Below are positions 19,353 through 32,044 of a DNA stretch of 64,000 nucleotides, piece by piece (the first letter of the stretch is position 1; the number at the start of each line of letters is the position of its first letter). The notes under the pieces are model-generated. The model had not been told where the DNA came from and did no database searches. It was given only the letters and a program-made list of their open reading frames with translations. A program made the translations under genes and the position numbers. Where the stretch lies: the NCBI GenBank assembly GCA_005405945.1, contig BJHW01000001.1, positions 1,922,001 to 1,986,000 on the forward strand, in the 5' to 3' direction. Origin of the DNA: Streptomyces violaceusniger. GTDB taxonomy: Bacteria > Actinomycetota > Actinomycetes > Streptomycetales > Streptomycetaceae.

Positions 19353-19353
19353 G

Positions 19354-19429
19354 GCTCGGTTCTCCCCCCAGCTACCGCTGGGAGGTGCCCCCGGCCGGAA
19401 GACCCAATCACCCGGAGGCGAACCGAGCC
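19354..19429. terminator. Inverted-repeat spacer between convergent genes
   Basis: Outer arms GGCTCGGTT (19353-19361) and AACCGAGCC (19421-19429) flank an inner hairpin CCCAGC-TACC-GCTGGG (19367-19382). The element sits between the stops of the GAF regulator and aspA and overlaps no gene, so a bidirectional terminator is likely. There is no U-run, as usual for this group. Confidence 0.5.
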
Positions 19430-19430
19430 C

Positions 19431-20837
<1,407 letters not shown>

Positions 20838-20876
20838 GGTGTGCGGTCTTCCTCGGTTCCTCGTGAGGGTGGGCGG

Positions 20877-21941
20877 TCAGGCGGTGGGCGGGGCCAGGAC
20901 GTCGGTGGGGTGCACTCCGCCGACGGCGGCCCCGCCGCCGTACACCGGCGTGGTGGCGAACTCGGCGAGGACACCGGGGTCGATCCCGCAGTGGGTGAGG
21001 GCCGCGGCGGTCACCGGCATCCGGGCGCGGTCCGCACCGTCGGCGATCTTCACGGCGACGGCCCGGCCGTCGGGCAGCGCCGCGATCTGCACGCCCTCGA
21101 AGCCGTCCTTGGCGATCAGGCCCGGTACGGCGCGCATCAGCCGGGCCACGTCCCGGTCGGTGCCGGACGCCATGTCGGGGTGGGCGCGCAGGGCGGCCGC
21201 CACCCGCCCCTCGGGGGTGTCCATGGCGCCGGAGGCGATCCGGGCGGCGGCCGTCGCGAGTCCGCGCAGGGAGACGGAGAACAGCGGCGCGCCGCAGCCG
21301 TCGACCGAGACCCGGGCGATGCCCTGCCCGGTGAGGTCCTCCACGGTCTCGGCGATCAGCCGCTGCAGCGGATGGGCCGGGTCGAGGTAGTCCTCCAGCG
21401 GCCAGCCGCGCAGCTGGGCGGTGAGCAGCATCGCGGCGTGCTTGCCGGAGCAGTTCTGGGCGAGCCGGGTGGGCTCGCCGCCGTCGCGCAGCCAGGCGTC
21501 GCGCTCGGCGGGGCCGTACGGCAGGTCCGGGGTGTTGCGGAGGTCGGCCTCGGTGAGCCCGGCCCGGTCGAGGATGCGGCGGGCGCCGTCCAGATGGCGC
21601 GGCTGGCCGGAGTGGCTGGCGGCGGTGAGCGACAGCAGTTGCCCGTCCAGCGGCAGTCCGGCCCGCAGCAGGGCGACGGCCTGGACGGGCTTGAGCGCGG
21701 AGCGCGGGTAGAAGGCCACGTCGATGTCGCCGGCCTGGAAGGCGACCCGGCCGTCGGCGGCCAGGACGACGACCGAGCCGTGGTGGACGCCCTCGATGGC
21801 CCCGCCGCGCACCACATGGGCGAGCGGTACGTGGCGGGGCGCACGGATGGCGGGGGGCTCGGCCGGGGTGCGGCGGGTCGCGTCGTCGGTCCGTCCGAGG
21901 GGGCTGTTCATGGTGGTGCTCTCGTGGTCGGGGGTGTTCAC
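20877..21941 (-). CDS. L-asparaginase, Rhizobium etli (type III) family
   Basis: 354 aa, asparagine to aspartate plus ammonia. The family motifs are visible: HVVRGGAIEGVHHGSVVV, YPRSALKPVQA (catalytic Ser and Lys), NCSGKHAAML, and DGCGAPLFSVSL with a conserved Cys. It is distinct from the E. coli AnsA/AnsB fold. GTG at 21941 has GGAGGAAT ten bases upstream; ATG at 21911 is a weaker alternative. It feeds aspartate to AspA just downstream. Confidence 0.9.
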   Translation of the reverse strand: MNTPDHESTTMNSPLGRTDDATRRTPAEPPAIRAPRHVPLAHVVRGGAIEGVHHGSVVVLAADGRVAFQAGDIDVAFYPRSALKPVQAVALLRAGLPLDGQLLSLTAASHSGQPRHLDGARRILDRAGLTEADLRNTPDLPYGPAERDAWLRDGGEPTRLAQNCSGKHAAMLLTAQLRGWPLEDYLDPAHPLQRLIAETVEDLTGQGIARVSVDGCGAPLFSVSLRGLATAAARIASGAMDTPEGRVAAALRAHPDMASGTDRDVARLMRAVPGLIAKDGFEGVQIAALPDGRAVAVKIADGADRARMPVTAAALTHCGIDPGVLAEFATTPVYGGGAAVGGVHPTDVLAPPTA

Positions 21942-22029
21942 GGGGTGGGATTCCTCCGGGTGGCGGTGGAGGGAGAGGGCGTCCGGGGGTGGTACGGCCG
22001 CTGCGGAGAAACGATTTCTCAGTAGGGGT

Positions 22030-23469
22030 TCACGAGGGGTCCTTCATCCGGCTGCGGGCCGCGTACCAGCCGATGACCAGCGCCGCCAGGATCGCCGGAA
22101 GCGCCATGACGGTCAGTCGGCTGGGGCCGCCGTCCGCCCACATCAGGACGAGGACGGAGGCGAGGAAGCCCAGGGTGACGATCTCGGTGTACGGGGAGCC
22201 GGGGAGCCGGTAGCCGGGGCGGCTGACCTGGCCGGCCCGGGCGCGCCGCCAGAACAGCAGATGACAGAGCATGATCATCGCCCAGGTCGAGAGGATGCCG
22301 ATGGCGGCGAAGTTGAGCACGATCTCGAACGCCTTGCTCGGCACCACGTAGTTCAGGCCCACGCCCAGCACACAGAAGAAGGAGGTGAGCAGGATGCCTC
22401 CGTAGGGCACATGGGTGCGGCTCATGGCGCCGGTGAACCTGGGCGCGGAGCCGGACATCGCCATCGAGCGCAGGATCCGGCCGGTGGAGTACAGCCCGGA
22501 GTTGAGGCTGGACATCGCGGCGGTGAGCACGACCAGGTTCATCACCCCGCCGGCCGCCGGGACGCCGATCTTGGACAGCACGGTGACGAACGGGCTCTGG
22601 TCGCCCGAGTAGGAGCCGGAGGGCAGCAGCATCGAGAGCAGCACCACGGAGCCGACGTAGAACAGGCCCACGCGCCACATGATGGAGTTGATCGCCTTGG
22701 GCATGATCTTCTCGGGGTTCTCGGTCTCGCCCGCGGCCACGCCGACCAGCTCCACGGAGGCGTAGGCGAAGACGACGCCCTGGATGACCAGCAACATCGG
22801 CAGCACACCGTGCGGGAAGACGCCGCCGTGCTCGGTGATCAGGCTGGGCCCGGTGCTGCCACCGGCCACCTGCTCGCGGGTGACCAGCAGGAAGATGCCG
22901 ATCGCCATGAAGACGACGAGCGCGCCGACCTTGATGATCGCGAACCAGAACTCCAGCTCACCGAAGATCTTCACCGAGATCAGGTTGACCGTGAGCACCA
23001 CGGCGAGCGCGATCAGGGCGATCACCCACTGCGGGATCTCGGTGAACATCCCCCAGTAGTGGGTGTACGTCGCCACGGCCGTGATGTCGGCGACCCCGGT
23101 GGTGGCCCAGTTCAGGAAGTACATCCAGCCCGCGACGAAGGCGCCCTTCTCGCCGAGGAACTCACGGGCGTAGGAGACGAACGCGCCGGAGGAGGGCCGG
23201 TACAGCACCAGCTCGCCCAGGGCGCGCACGACCAGGAAGGCGAAGACGCCGCAGACCGCGTACGCCAGGGCCAGGGACGGCCCGGCGTCCTTGAGCCGCC
23301 CTCCGGCGCCGAGGAAGAGGCCGGTGCCGATCGCGCCGCCGATGGCGATCATGTTGACGTGCCGGGCCTTGAGGGACTTGCTGTATCCGGCGTCGCCCGC
23401 GTCCACATGCGCGGGGCTCCCGGCCTGGTGCTGTTGGCGGTCTTCTTGCCGGAGGGACTGCTCGCTCAC
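22030..23469 (-). CDS. Amino acid permease, probably asparagine (AnsP/GabP type)
   Basis: 479 aa, twelve predicted membrane segments, APC superfamily. [26 protein letters not shown] is the family start, followed by [23 protein letters not shown] and [17 protein letters not shown]. The gene neighbours make asparagine/aspartate the likely substrate. GTG at 23469 overlaps the regulator stop (GTGA), so both are translated together. 88 bp separate it from the asparaginase. Confidence 0.88.
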   Translation of the reverse strand: MSEQSLRQEDRQQHQAGSPAHVDAGDAGYSKSLKARHVNMIAIGGAIGTGLFLGAGGRLKDAGPSLALAYAVCGVFAFLVVRALGELVLYRPSSGAFVSYAREFLGEKGAFVAGWMYFLNWATTGVADITAVATYTHYWGMFTEIPQWVIALIALAVVLTVNLISVKIFGELEFWFAIIKVGALVVFMAIGIFLLVTREQVAGGSTGPSLITEHGGVFPHGVLPMLLVIQGVVFAYASVELVGVAAGETENPEKIMPKAINSIMWRVGLFYVGSVVLLSMLLPSGSYSGDQSPFVTVLSKIGVPAAGGVMNLVVLTAAMSSLNSGLYSTGRILRSMAMSGSAPRFTGAMSRTHVPYGGILLTSFFCVLGVGLNYVVPSKAFEIVLNFAAIGILSTWAMIMLCHLLFWRRARAGQVSRPGYRLPGSPYTEIVTLGFLASVLVLMWADGGPSRLTVMALPAILAALVIGWYAARSRMKDPS

Positions 23470-24221
23470 GCCTGCTGTCCGCCTTCCGTCGGTGCTGTCG
23501 TCCGGCTGTCCGCCGCAGCGGGCCGCACGATGGAGGTCAGGGTGGTCTCCACGCGTTCGAGGTGGTGGGACATGGCCTCCACCGCGTCGTGTTCGGACCC
23601 GTCGGCGAGCGCCTCGACGATCGCCCGGTGCTCCCGGTTCGACTGCTCGCGGCGGCCGCCGAGTTCGTTGAGAAATGCCGACTGCCGGGCCAGGGCATCG
23701 CGGATCTCCTCGATGACCCGCCGGAAGACCGGGTTCCGGGCCGCCTGGGCGACGGCGAGGTGGAACAGCGTGTCCATCGCCACCCATGCGGTGGTGTCGG
23801 TCTCCCGCTCCATCCGCTCCAGCAGATGGGACAGGTGGTCGAGGTCCTCGGCGGAGCGGCGCAGGGCCGCGTAGCCCGCCACCGGGATCTCGATGTGCCG
23901 GCGCACCTCCAGCAGGTCGCTCGCGGCGTAGTCGCCGAAGGTGGGGTCGGCCACCGGGCCGCTGGAGATGACGAAGGTGCCCTTGCCGGTGCGCGAGGCG
24001 GTCAGCCCCATGGTCTGCAGGGCCCTGAGGGCCTCGCGGAGCACCGGCCGGCTCACCTCCAGGCGACGGCAGAGCTCGGCCTCGGAGGGGAGTTTGTCCC
24101 CCACCGCGTAATCGCCGCGCTCGATCGCTTCCCGGAGGTGGGTGAGAACCGCTTCCATCGCGCTGACGCGACGGGGGGAGGCGAATTCGGAGCCACCTGT
24201 CTGGCTGTCTGACAAGTTCAC
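23466..24221 (-). CDS. FadR-type GntR regulator of the asparagine genes
   Basis: 251 aa from GTG 24221, which has a GAGGAT site 8 bp upstream. The winged helix is [24 protein letters not shown] with GKGTFVIS. The C-terminal FCD domain ([44 protein letters not shown]) has the Asp/His pattern for metal and a small acid ligand. As first gene of the permease-asparaginase-aspartase set it probably responds to an amino or dicarboxylic acid. A TTGTCAGACA motif at its own start (about 24208-24217) could be an autoregulatory site. Confidence 0.87.
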   Translation of the reverse strand: MNLSDSQTGGSEFASPRRVSAMEAVLTHLREAIERGDYAVGDKLPSEAELCRRLEVSRPVLREALRALQTMGLTASRTGKGTFVISSGPVADPTFGDYAASDLLEVRRHIEIPVAGYAALRRSAEDLDHLSHLLERMERETDTTAWVAMDTLFHLAVAQAARNPVFRRVIEEIRDALARQSAFLNELGGRREQSNREHRAIVEALADGSEHDAVEAMSHHLERVETTLTSIVRPAAADSRTTAPTEGGQQA

Positions 24222-24329
24222 GCCGCGATCCTCAGGCGTACACCGGAAGGTTGTCAAGGGTCGGCTTTCCCCTCTCCACTGCCCGTTCTGTGGTGATATG
24301 GAGTATTCGTCACGAACGCCGGAGACCCC

Positions 24330-25342
24330 ATGCCCCACCGCCTCGCCACCGCCACCGTGGCCCTGCTCCTGCTGTGCGGCCCGGCCGCCGCGGGCTGCGG
24401 CGGGGCGCGGGCTCGGGCAAGGTCGGCGTGGTGCTGCCGCTGCTCACCTCGCCCTTCTGGGAGGCGTACAACGACGACATCCCGGAGCAGGGCAGGAAGG
24501 CGGGCGTACGGGTGCTGCCGACGGTCAACTCCGACAACGACCCGAGCAAGCAGATCACCGATATCGACAATCTGCTGGCCCAGGACATCAAGGGCCTGGT
24601 CGTCTCCCCGATCGACTCCGCCGCCATCGGCCCCGGGCTGAGCGCCGCCCGGCGCGCCCATGTGCCGGTCGTCGCCGTCGATGTGGCCCCCGACCGGGGC
24701 AGGGTGGCCATCGTGGTCCGGGCCGACAACCGCGCGTTCGGCGCCAAGGCGTGCCACAGCCTCGGCCGCGCCGTGCGGCGGGGCACGGTGGTGCAGATCG
24801 AGGGCGATCTGGCCTCGGTCAACGGCCGGGACCGCACGGCCGCCTTCAACGACTGCATGGCGCGGCACTACCCGGACATCAAGATCCTGGACATCCCGGC
24901 AGGCTGGCAGGCGGAGAAGGCGGCGGCCGGCCTGGAGGCCCTCTACAGCGCCCACCCCGGCATCAAGGGCATCTACCTCCAGGCCGGCGGCGTCTATCTG
25001 GCGCCCACCCTGCGCACCCTCCAGCGCCACCGCGCCCTGGTCCCGGTGGGCCACCGCGGCCACATCGCCATCGTCTCCAACGACGGGATCCCGCAGGAGC
25101 TGGACGCGATCCGTAAGGGCCTGATCGACGCCACCGTCTCCCAGCCCGCGGACCTCTACGCCGTCTACGCCATGCGCTACATCAAGCAGGCCATGGCCGG
25201 GAAGCCCTTCAAGGCGGGGCCGACCGGCCACGGCAGCACCATCGTCCGGCTGCGCGGCGGCAATCTGGAGGACCAGCTGCCCGCCCCGCTGGTGACCCGG
25301 GCCAATGTCGACGACCGCTCCCTGTGGGGCAACCGGGTATGA
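24330..25342 (+). CDS. Sugar ABC transporter substrate-binding lipoprotein, frameshifted
   Basis: The ATG at 24330 has GGAG just upstream and starts a lipoprotein signal (LLLLCGPAAAGC). The mature part, in another frame, is a ribose-type periplasmic-binding fold: GKVGVVLPLLTSPFWEAYNDD, DIKGLVVSPIDSAAIGPGL, VVQIEGDLASVNGRDR, IAIVSNDGIPQELDAIRKG. The shift lies at 24395-24420 in a run of G/C right after the lipobox. Intact length would be about 337 aa. The stop overlaps the ATPase start (ATGA). The ligand may be a pentose, polyol or similar; the operon holds no catabolic gene to narrow it down. Confidence 0.83.
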
Positions 25343-26862
25343 CCGGGGAGCCGCCCCCGCTGGCCGAGGCGCGCGGGATCACCAAGCGGTACGGGCCCAC
25401 GGTGGCCCTGCGGGACGCGGGGATCGCCGTACGGGCGGGCGCCTCGCACGGCCTCGTCGGCCGCAACGGCGCGGGCAAGTCCACGCTGGTCGCGATCCTC
25501 ACCGGCCTCGAGCGGCCGGACGCGGGGACCGTGGCCTACGACGGCGAGCCGGCCCCCGCCCCCGCCGACCGGGCGGCGTGGGACCGCCGGGTGGCCTGTG
25601 TCCACCAACGCTCGATGGTCGTCGGCGAACTGACGGTCGCGGAGAACCTGTTCCTCGGCCGCCGCCCGGTCACCTCCCGGGGGCTGCCGGTCAGTTGGCG
25701 GCGGCTGCGCCGGGAGGCCCGCGCCCTGCTGGACACCTGGGGCGTGGCGGTGCCCGAGAACGCCGTGGCGCGGGTCCTGAGCGTCGAGGAGGCCAAGATG
25801 GTGGAGATCGCCCGCGCGCTGTCCCGAGGCACCCGCTTCGTCATCCTCGACGAGCCCACGGCCCAGCTCGACGGCCGGGCCGCCGCGCGGCTGTTCGGCC
25901 ATATGCGGCGGCTCCAGGACGCCGGGGTCACCTTCCTCTACATCTCGCACCGGCTGGGCGAGATCTACGAGGTCTGCCGGACCGTCACCGTGCTGCGGGA
26001 CGCCCGCCGGATCGTCACCGCACCGGTCGGCGAACTCCCCACCCGGGCGCTGATCGGGGCGATGACGGGCGAGCCCGCCGAGCCGTACCGCGCCCCGGCC
26101 CCCGCCGCCCCGCCGCGGCCGGGCGGCGAGGGGCCGGTGGCGGTGCGGGTCGACCGGCTCAGCGGGCCGTACTTCCACGACGTCAGCCTCACCCTCGCGG
26201 CCGGGGAGGTGGTGGGCCTCGCCGGGCTGGCCGGTTCCGGCAGTCATCAGCTCGGCGCGGCCCTGGCCGGTCTGCACCGGCCCACCGGCGGGCGGATCGA
26301 GATCCTCGGCCGGCCACTGCGGACCGGCAGCGTCCCGGCGGCGCTGGCCGCCGGGGTGGGCTGTCTGCCCCGCGACCGGCACACCGAGGGGCTGGTCCCC
26401 CAGCTGTCGGTGGCCGAGAACATCACGCTGCCGGTCAGCGGGCGGCTCGGGCCCTGCGGGCTGATCCGGCCCTCGGCCCGCGACGCCCTCGCCCGCCGCG
26501 CCATCGACGAGCTGGAGATCACCGCCGAGGGCCCGGCGCAGCCGGTGACCGCGCTGTCCGGCGGCAACCAGCAGAAGGTGGCGATGGCCCGGGCACTGGC
26601 CACGGATCCGCGGGTGCTGGTGCTGATCGACCCGACGGCCGGGGTGGACGTGCGGTCCCGGCGCGCTCTGCTGGCGGTCGCGCTGCGGGCGCGGGCCGAG
26701 GGGCGTGCGGTGCTGCTGGTCTCCGACCAGCCGGAGGATCTGCGGGCCTGTGACCGGGTGCTGGTGATGGCGGGCGGCTTCGTGACCGCCGCGTACCAGG
26801 CGGGCTGGGCGGAGCGGGAGCTGATCGCCGCGATCGAGGGGGTTCCCCTCGGCCATGGCTGA
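25339..26862 (+). CDS. Ribose-type ABC transporter ATPase (RbsA-like)
   Basis: 507 aa with two ATPase domains. The first has the Walker A GRNGAGKST, the signature region LSVEEAKMVEIARAL and Walker B FVILDEPTAQLD. The second has a degenerate Walker A (GLAGSGSHQLG, no Lys-Ser/Thr) and an LSGGNQQKVAMARAL signature. Loss of the second P-loop is usual in RbsA/MglA proteins. It couples ATP hydrolysis to the permease at 26855. Confidence 0.92.
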   Translation: MTGEPPPLAEARGITKRYGPTVALRDAGIAVRAGASHGLVGRNGAGKSTLVAILTGLERPDAGTVAYDGEPAPAPADRAAWDRRVACVHQRSMVVGELTVAENLFLGRRPVTSRGLPVSWRRLRREARALLDTWGVAVPENAVARVLSVEEAKMVEIARALSRGTRFVILDEPTAQLDGRAAARLFGHMRRLQDAGVTFLYISHRLGEIYEVCRTVTVLRDARRIVTAPVGELPTRALIGAMTGEPAEPYRAPAPAAPPRPGGEGPVAVRVDRLSGPYFHDVSLTLAAGEVVGLAGLAGSGSHQLGAALAGLHRPTGGRIEILGRPLRTGSVPAALAAGVGCLPRDRHTEGLVPQLSVAENITLPVSGRLGPCGLIRPSARDALARRAIDELEITAEGPAQPVTALSGGNQQKVAMARALATDPRVLVLIDPTAGVDVRSRRALLAVALRARAEGRAVLLVSDQPEDLRACDRVLVMAGGFVTAAYQAGWAERELIAAIEGVPLGHG

Positions 26863-27861
26863 CCTCCGCACGCCCCACGCGCCGGGCCGCGTCCGCCGCC
26901 TCGTCCCGCTGGGCATCCGCGATCTGGCGCTGCTGCCCACGGTGGTCCTGCTGCTGGTCATCGGCGCCCTCGGCAACCCCGGCTTCCTCACCCGGGACAA
27001 CCTGGTCAACATCCTGGGAGCGTCCTCCGCGCTCGGGCTGCTCGTGCTCGCCGAGGCGATGATCCTGATCAGCGGCAGGATGGACCTCTCCCTGGAGTCC
27101 ATCGCGGGCCTGGCCCCGCGCTCGGCTTCCTGGTCGTCATCCCGGCCGCCGACGCGGGCTTCGGCACCCGGTGGCCCACCTGGGCGGGGCTGCTGCTGAT
27201 CCCGCTGGTGGGCGCGGGCGTGGGCGCCGTCAACGGGGCGCTGATCGTGGGGCTGGGGCTGAACGGATTCATCGTGACCCTGGCGATGAACATCGTGCTG
27301 CGGGGTGTGCTGATCGGCCTGGTCTCGGGCAGGACGCTGTTCAGCGCGCCGGACGCGTTCTTCGCCCTGGGCTCGCAGGACTGGCTGGGGGTGCCGATCT
27401 CGGTGTGGCTGACGGCGCTGTGCTTCGCGCTCGCCGGGTTCGTGCTGCGCTACCACCGGCACGGCCGCGCGGTGTACGCCATCGGCGGCAGCACCCCCGC
27501 CGCCCGGGCGGCGGGCATCCGGACCGGGCGGGTGGGGTGGGCGGTCCTGGTGATCGGCGGGGCGCTGTCGGGGGTGGCGGGGCTGGTGCTGGCCGGGCGG
27601 GTCGGGGCGCTGGGCGCCAATCAGGGCAGCGGCCTGATCTTCACCGTCTTCGCGGCCGCGGTGATCGGCGGGATCAGCCTCCGGGGCGGCCGGGGCTCCC
27701 TGCTGGGGGCGCTGCTGGGCACGCTGCTGCTGGGGATGCTGGAGAACCTGCTGACCCTCGCCCAGGTGTCGTCGTTCTGGATCCAGGCGATCTACGGCGG
27801 GATCATCCTCGTCGCGCTCGTCGTCGCACGGCTCACCACCGGGGAGGCGCAGGAGTCATAG
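26855..27861 (+). CDS. Ribose-type ABC transporter permease, frameshifted
   Basis: The N-terminal frame gives LLPTVVLLLVIGALGNPGFL and ILISGRMDLSLESIAGLAP. The C-terminal frame gives VNGALIVGLGLNGFIVTLAMN, GSTPAARAAGI, GLIFTVFAAAVIGGISLRGGRG. Together they make a normal RbsC-type permease of about 335 aa with 8-10 membrane segments. The shift is at about 27110-27125 (GGCCCCGCG). The ATG at 26855 overlaps the ATPase end by 8 bp. Confidence 0.85.
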
Positions 27862-27948
27862 TATTAAGGGAAATGTATCCGCAGATGGGACGGGTGCGAT
27901 GACCATCCCCAGGGAATCGCGCCGACCGAGACGCATGTCCCCTTCGAC

Positions 27949-30368
27949 ATGGCGGATGCGGCCTCGGCGCTGATCGACGCCACGGGGACCATCATCGGCT
28001 GGACCCCGACGGCGGAGCGACTTCTCGGCTATCCGGCGGCGGATGCGATGAAGCAGTCGGCCAGGATGCTGCTGGCGGCGCCGGAGGATGCCGCGAAGGC
28101 CGAGGCGATCGGCTCGTGGTGCCTGCAGCACGACGGCTGGGGCGGTCTGGGCCGGCTCCGGCACCGGGACGGCCGCCGGATCGAGGTGGGGCTGCGGATC
28201 TCCGCCATGCGCGACCCGGACGGCGATGTCTCCTGGCTGGTCTCCGCGATCGACGTGGGCTCCATCCCGACCTGGGCGCTCAGCGGCTCGCTGCTCCAGG
28301 CGTTCCTCACCCGGTCGCCGGTCGGGATCGCCGTGCTCAGCCCGGATCTGCGGTATGTGTGGCTCAACGACACGCTGGAGCGCTACGGCGGGCTGCCTCG
28401 TGAGCAGCGGATCGGCCGCCGGATGGCGGAGTGCCTGCCGGGGCTGGACACCGAGGCGCTCGAGGCGCAGATGCGGCAGGTGCTGAAGACCGGCAAGCCG
28501 GTGATCGACTACGAGTACCGGGGCTGGACGATGGCCGCGCCCCACCGCGAGCACGCGTACTCGACCTCCTTCTTCCGCCTGGACAACGCCGAGGGCAATC
28601 CGGTGGCCGTGTGCTACATGGGCATCGACGTCACCGACCGCTGGCGGGCCCGGGAGCGGCTGGCGCTGCTCAACGAGGCCAGCGAGCAGATCGGCAGCAC
28701 GCTGGACGTCATGCGCACCGCGCAGGAGGTGGCCGACTTCGCGGTGCCCAGGCTCGCCGACTTCGTCACCGTGGATCTGCTGGAGTCCGTCCTGCGCGGC
28801 GAGGAGCCCTCGGCGCGGCCGACCCGGACCATCCCGGCCTTCCGGCGCGCCGGCCAGGCGTCCATCCACGAGGGCTGTCCCGAGTCCATCGCGGCGCGCG
28901 GCGATCCGATCACCATCTCCCCGGCGTCGCCCTTCGCCTGTTGTTTCCTCGAAGGAGAGTCCGTGCTGGATTCGGAGCTGGACGCCTCCTTGCAGGCGTG
29001 GAGCGGCGACGACCCGGCCCGGACGCGGAAGGTGCACGAATTCGGGATGCGCTCCTTGATCGTGGTTCCGATCTGCGCCCGCGGCGCCCTCCTGGGCGTG
29101 GCCTCGTTCGTCCGCTCCCGGCATCCGGACCCGTTCGAGGAGGACGATCTGCTGCTCGCCGAGGAACTGGTCGCGCGGGCCGCGCTGAACATCGACAACG
29201 CCAGCCGCTACAGCCGTGAGCGCGCCACCGCGCTGGCCCTCCAGCGGAGTCTGCTGCCGCACGCGCTGAGCGGCGGCCAGGCCGTCGAGGTGGCCTCGCG
29301 CTATCTGCCCACGGACGCGCGCAACGGGGTCGGCGGCGACTGGTTCGATGTGATCCCGCTGTCCGGTGCCCGGGTGGCGCTGGTGGTCGGCGACGTGGTC
29401 GGGCACGGCATCAACGCCGCGGCCACCATGGGGCGGTTGCGGACGGCCGTGCACACGCTCGCCGACATGGACCTGCCGCCCGAGGAGCTGCTGGCCCACC
29501 TGGACGACCTGGTCATCCGGCTCACCGAGGAGGAGTCCGGGCAGGAGGGCGTGGCGGCCGCGGTGCTGGGCGCCACGTGCCTGTACGCGATCTACGACCC
29601 GGTCACCCGGCGGTGCACCATGGCGCGGGCGGGCCACCCGACGCCCGCGATCGTGGACCCCTCGGGCGAGGTCACCTTCCCCGCGCTGCCCGCCGGTCCC
29701 CCGCTGGGCCTGGGGTCGCTGCCGTTCGAGTCGGCGGAGCTGGAGCTGCCCGCCGGAAGCCTGATCGCCCTCTACACCGACGGGCTCATCGAGACCTGCG
29801 ACCAGGACATCGACGTCGGCCTCGGGCGGCTGAGCAACGCCCTCGGCCAGGCCGTGCTGCCGCTGGAGGAGCTCTGCAGCACGGTCGTCGACACCCTGCT
29901 GACCTCTCCGCAGACCGACGATGTGGCCCTGCTGCTGGCCCGTACCCACGGTCTGGGCACCGGCCACGTCGTCTCCTGGGACCTGCCCTCCGATCCGGCC
30001 GTCGTGGCCAGCGCCCGCTCCCTGGCGATGCGCCAGCTCGCCGAATGGGGTCTGGACGAGCTGATGACCACCACGGAACTGATCGTCAGCGAGCTGGTCA
30101 CCAACGCCATCCGCCACGGCACCGGCCCCATCCGGCTCCGGCTGATCCGGCATGACGTGCTGATCTGCGAGGTCACCGACACCAGCAACACCTCGCCCCG
30201 GCTGCGCCACGCCCGCACCACCGACGAGGGCGGCCGGGGCTGTTCCTCGTCGCCCAGCTGACCCGCCGCTGGGGCACCCGCTACACCGAGGGCGGCAAGC
30301 TCATCTGGGCCGAACAGGACCTTCCGGAACGAGACCTCCCGGAACAAGACCTCCCGGAACCCGCATGA
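27949..30368 (+). CDS. PAS-PAS-GAF-SpoIIE-HATPase sensor phosphatase, paralog 2
   Basis: About 805 aa: PAS (LIDATGTIIGWTPTAERLLGY), second PAS (VLSPDLRYVWLNDTLERYGG), GAF (LNEASEQIGSTLDVMRTAQEV), SpoIIE phosphatase (GVGGDWFDVIPLSG, GDVVGHGINA, LYTDGLIETC), HATPase (SELVTNAIRHGTG). Near 30238-30245 the frame breaks within EGGRG; the other frame supplies LFLVAQLTRRWGTRYTEGGKLIW and ends at 30368. The ATG at 27949 is the first start in frame, yet the codons before it read PTETHVPFD and resemble protein, so a second indel after the ATG at 27899 is possible. The tail has three DLPE-type repeats. Closely related to 15280-17909. Confidence 0.86.
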
Positions 30369-30428
30369 AGCACGCTCCGGCGCACCCCCGCCCTGTTCAT
30401 GATCGGCCGGCTCCCGCACACTGGCCCT

Positions 30429-32044
30429 GTGCCAACAGGAGGGGGCATCCGAGGTGCGGAGGCCGGTCGGCGGCGAGGACCTGTGGGGCGGCGGCTGGCC
30501 TCCCCGTGGTGGCGGGGCGCGATGGCGCTGCTGGCGGGCGCGCTGCCCGCACTGGCCTTTCCCGCGCCCTCGCTGTGGTGGTGGGCGTACGTGGCCCTGG
30601 TGCCCTGGCTGCTGCTGGTGCGGTCGGCGCCCACCGGCCGCCGGGCGATGCGGGACGGCTGGCTGGGTGGCGCCGGGTTCCTGCTCGCGGCGCACCACTG
30701 GCTGATGCCGAGCCTGCATGTGTTCATCGTGCTCCTGGGGCTGCTGCTGGGGCTGTTGTGGGTGCCCTGGGGTGGCTGACGCACCGACTGCTGCACGGCC
30801 GCCCGGGTCCCGGGCGGGTGGCGGCGGCGCTGGTGCTGCTGCCGTCCGTCTGGCTGATGGCCGAGCTGGCCCGGTCCTGGCAGTATCTCGGCGGGCCCTG
30901 GGGGCTGCTGGGCGCGAGCCAGTGGCAGGTGGCGCCCGCGCTGCGGCTGGCCTCGGTGGGCGGGGTCTGGCTGCTCGGCTTTCTGCTGGTCCTGGTGAAT
31001 GTGGCGGTGACCGTGCTGATCTCGGTGGCCCGGGCCCGTACGGTGGCGCTGGCCGGGCTCACCGCGTGCGCCGCCGCGGCGGCCGGGGCGTGGGCCTGGG
31101 TGCCGCAGGCCAAGGAGCCCGGAACGACACGGATCGCGGTGGTGCAGCCGGGAGTCATCCAGGGGCCGGGGCCGCGCTTCGAGCGCAGCGCGCAGCTGAC
31201 CCGGCAGCTGGCCGGCCGCGATGTCGACCTGGTGGTGTGGGGCGAGAGCAGCGTCGCCCAGGATCTGACCACCCATCCGGAGCTGGGCCGGCGGCTGGCC
31301 GCGCTGTCCCGGACGGTCGGGGCGGATCTGCTGGTCAACGTGGACGCGCGGCGCGGCGATATGCCCGGCATCTACAAGAGCTCGGTGCTGATCGGGCCGA
31401 ACGGCCCGACGGGGCAGCGCTACGACAAGATGCGGCTGGTCCCCTTCGGGGAGTACATCCCGGCCCGGCCGCTGCTGGGCTGGGCCACCTCGGTGGGCAA
31501 GGCGGCCGGTGAGGACCGCCATCGCGGCACCGAGCCGGTGGTGATGAACCTCCCCGGTTCCCTGCGGATCGGGCCGCTGGTGTGCTTCGAGTCGGCGTTC
31601 CCGGACATGAGCCGGAACCTGGCGCGGGACGGGGCGCGGGTGCTCGTCGTCCAGTCCTCGACCTCGACCTTCCAGCGGAGCTGGGCGCCCGAGCAGCACG
31701 CCTCGCTGGCCGCGCTGCGGGCCGCCGAGACCTGGCGGCCGGTGGTGCATGCCACGCTGACCGGGGAGAGCGCGGTGTTCGGGCCGCGCGGCGAGCCGGT
31801 GGGGCCCCGGATGTCCACCGGCACCAGCGCGGCCACCGTCTACACGGTGCCGCTGGGGCAGGGCACCAGCCCGTATGTGCGGATCGGGCCCTGGCCGGTG
31901 TACGGGGCGATGGCGGCGCTCGCCGTCTTCTGCGCCGTCGAGGGGGGCCGGGCGCTCAGACGGCGGACGGACCGGCCGTTGGACCGGCGGCCGGGGCGAC
32001 CGGCAGACCAGCGGACGGACCAGCCGACTCCAGGGCGTCCCTGA
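30429..32044 (+). CDS. lnt: Apolipoprotein N-acyltransferase, frameshifted
   Basis: About 538 aa. It transfers the third acyl chain to the N-terminal Cys of lipoproteins at the membrane. An N-terminal membrane domain (LAGALPALAFPAPSLWWWAY, FLLAAHHWLMPSLH) precedes a nitrilase domain. The catalytic triad is visible: Glu in VVWGESSV, Lys in DKMRLVPFGEYIP, Cys in PLVCFESAFPD. The frame breaks at 30768-30775 (CCCTGGGGTGGC); the next frame resumes with WLTHRLL. GTG at 30429 is the chosen start; earlier in-frame sequence is unlikely to code. The end overlaps the convergent oxidoreductase by about 90 bp. Confidence 0.88.
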
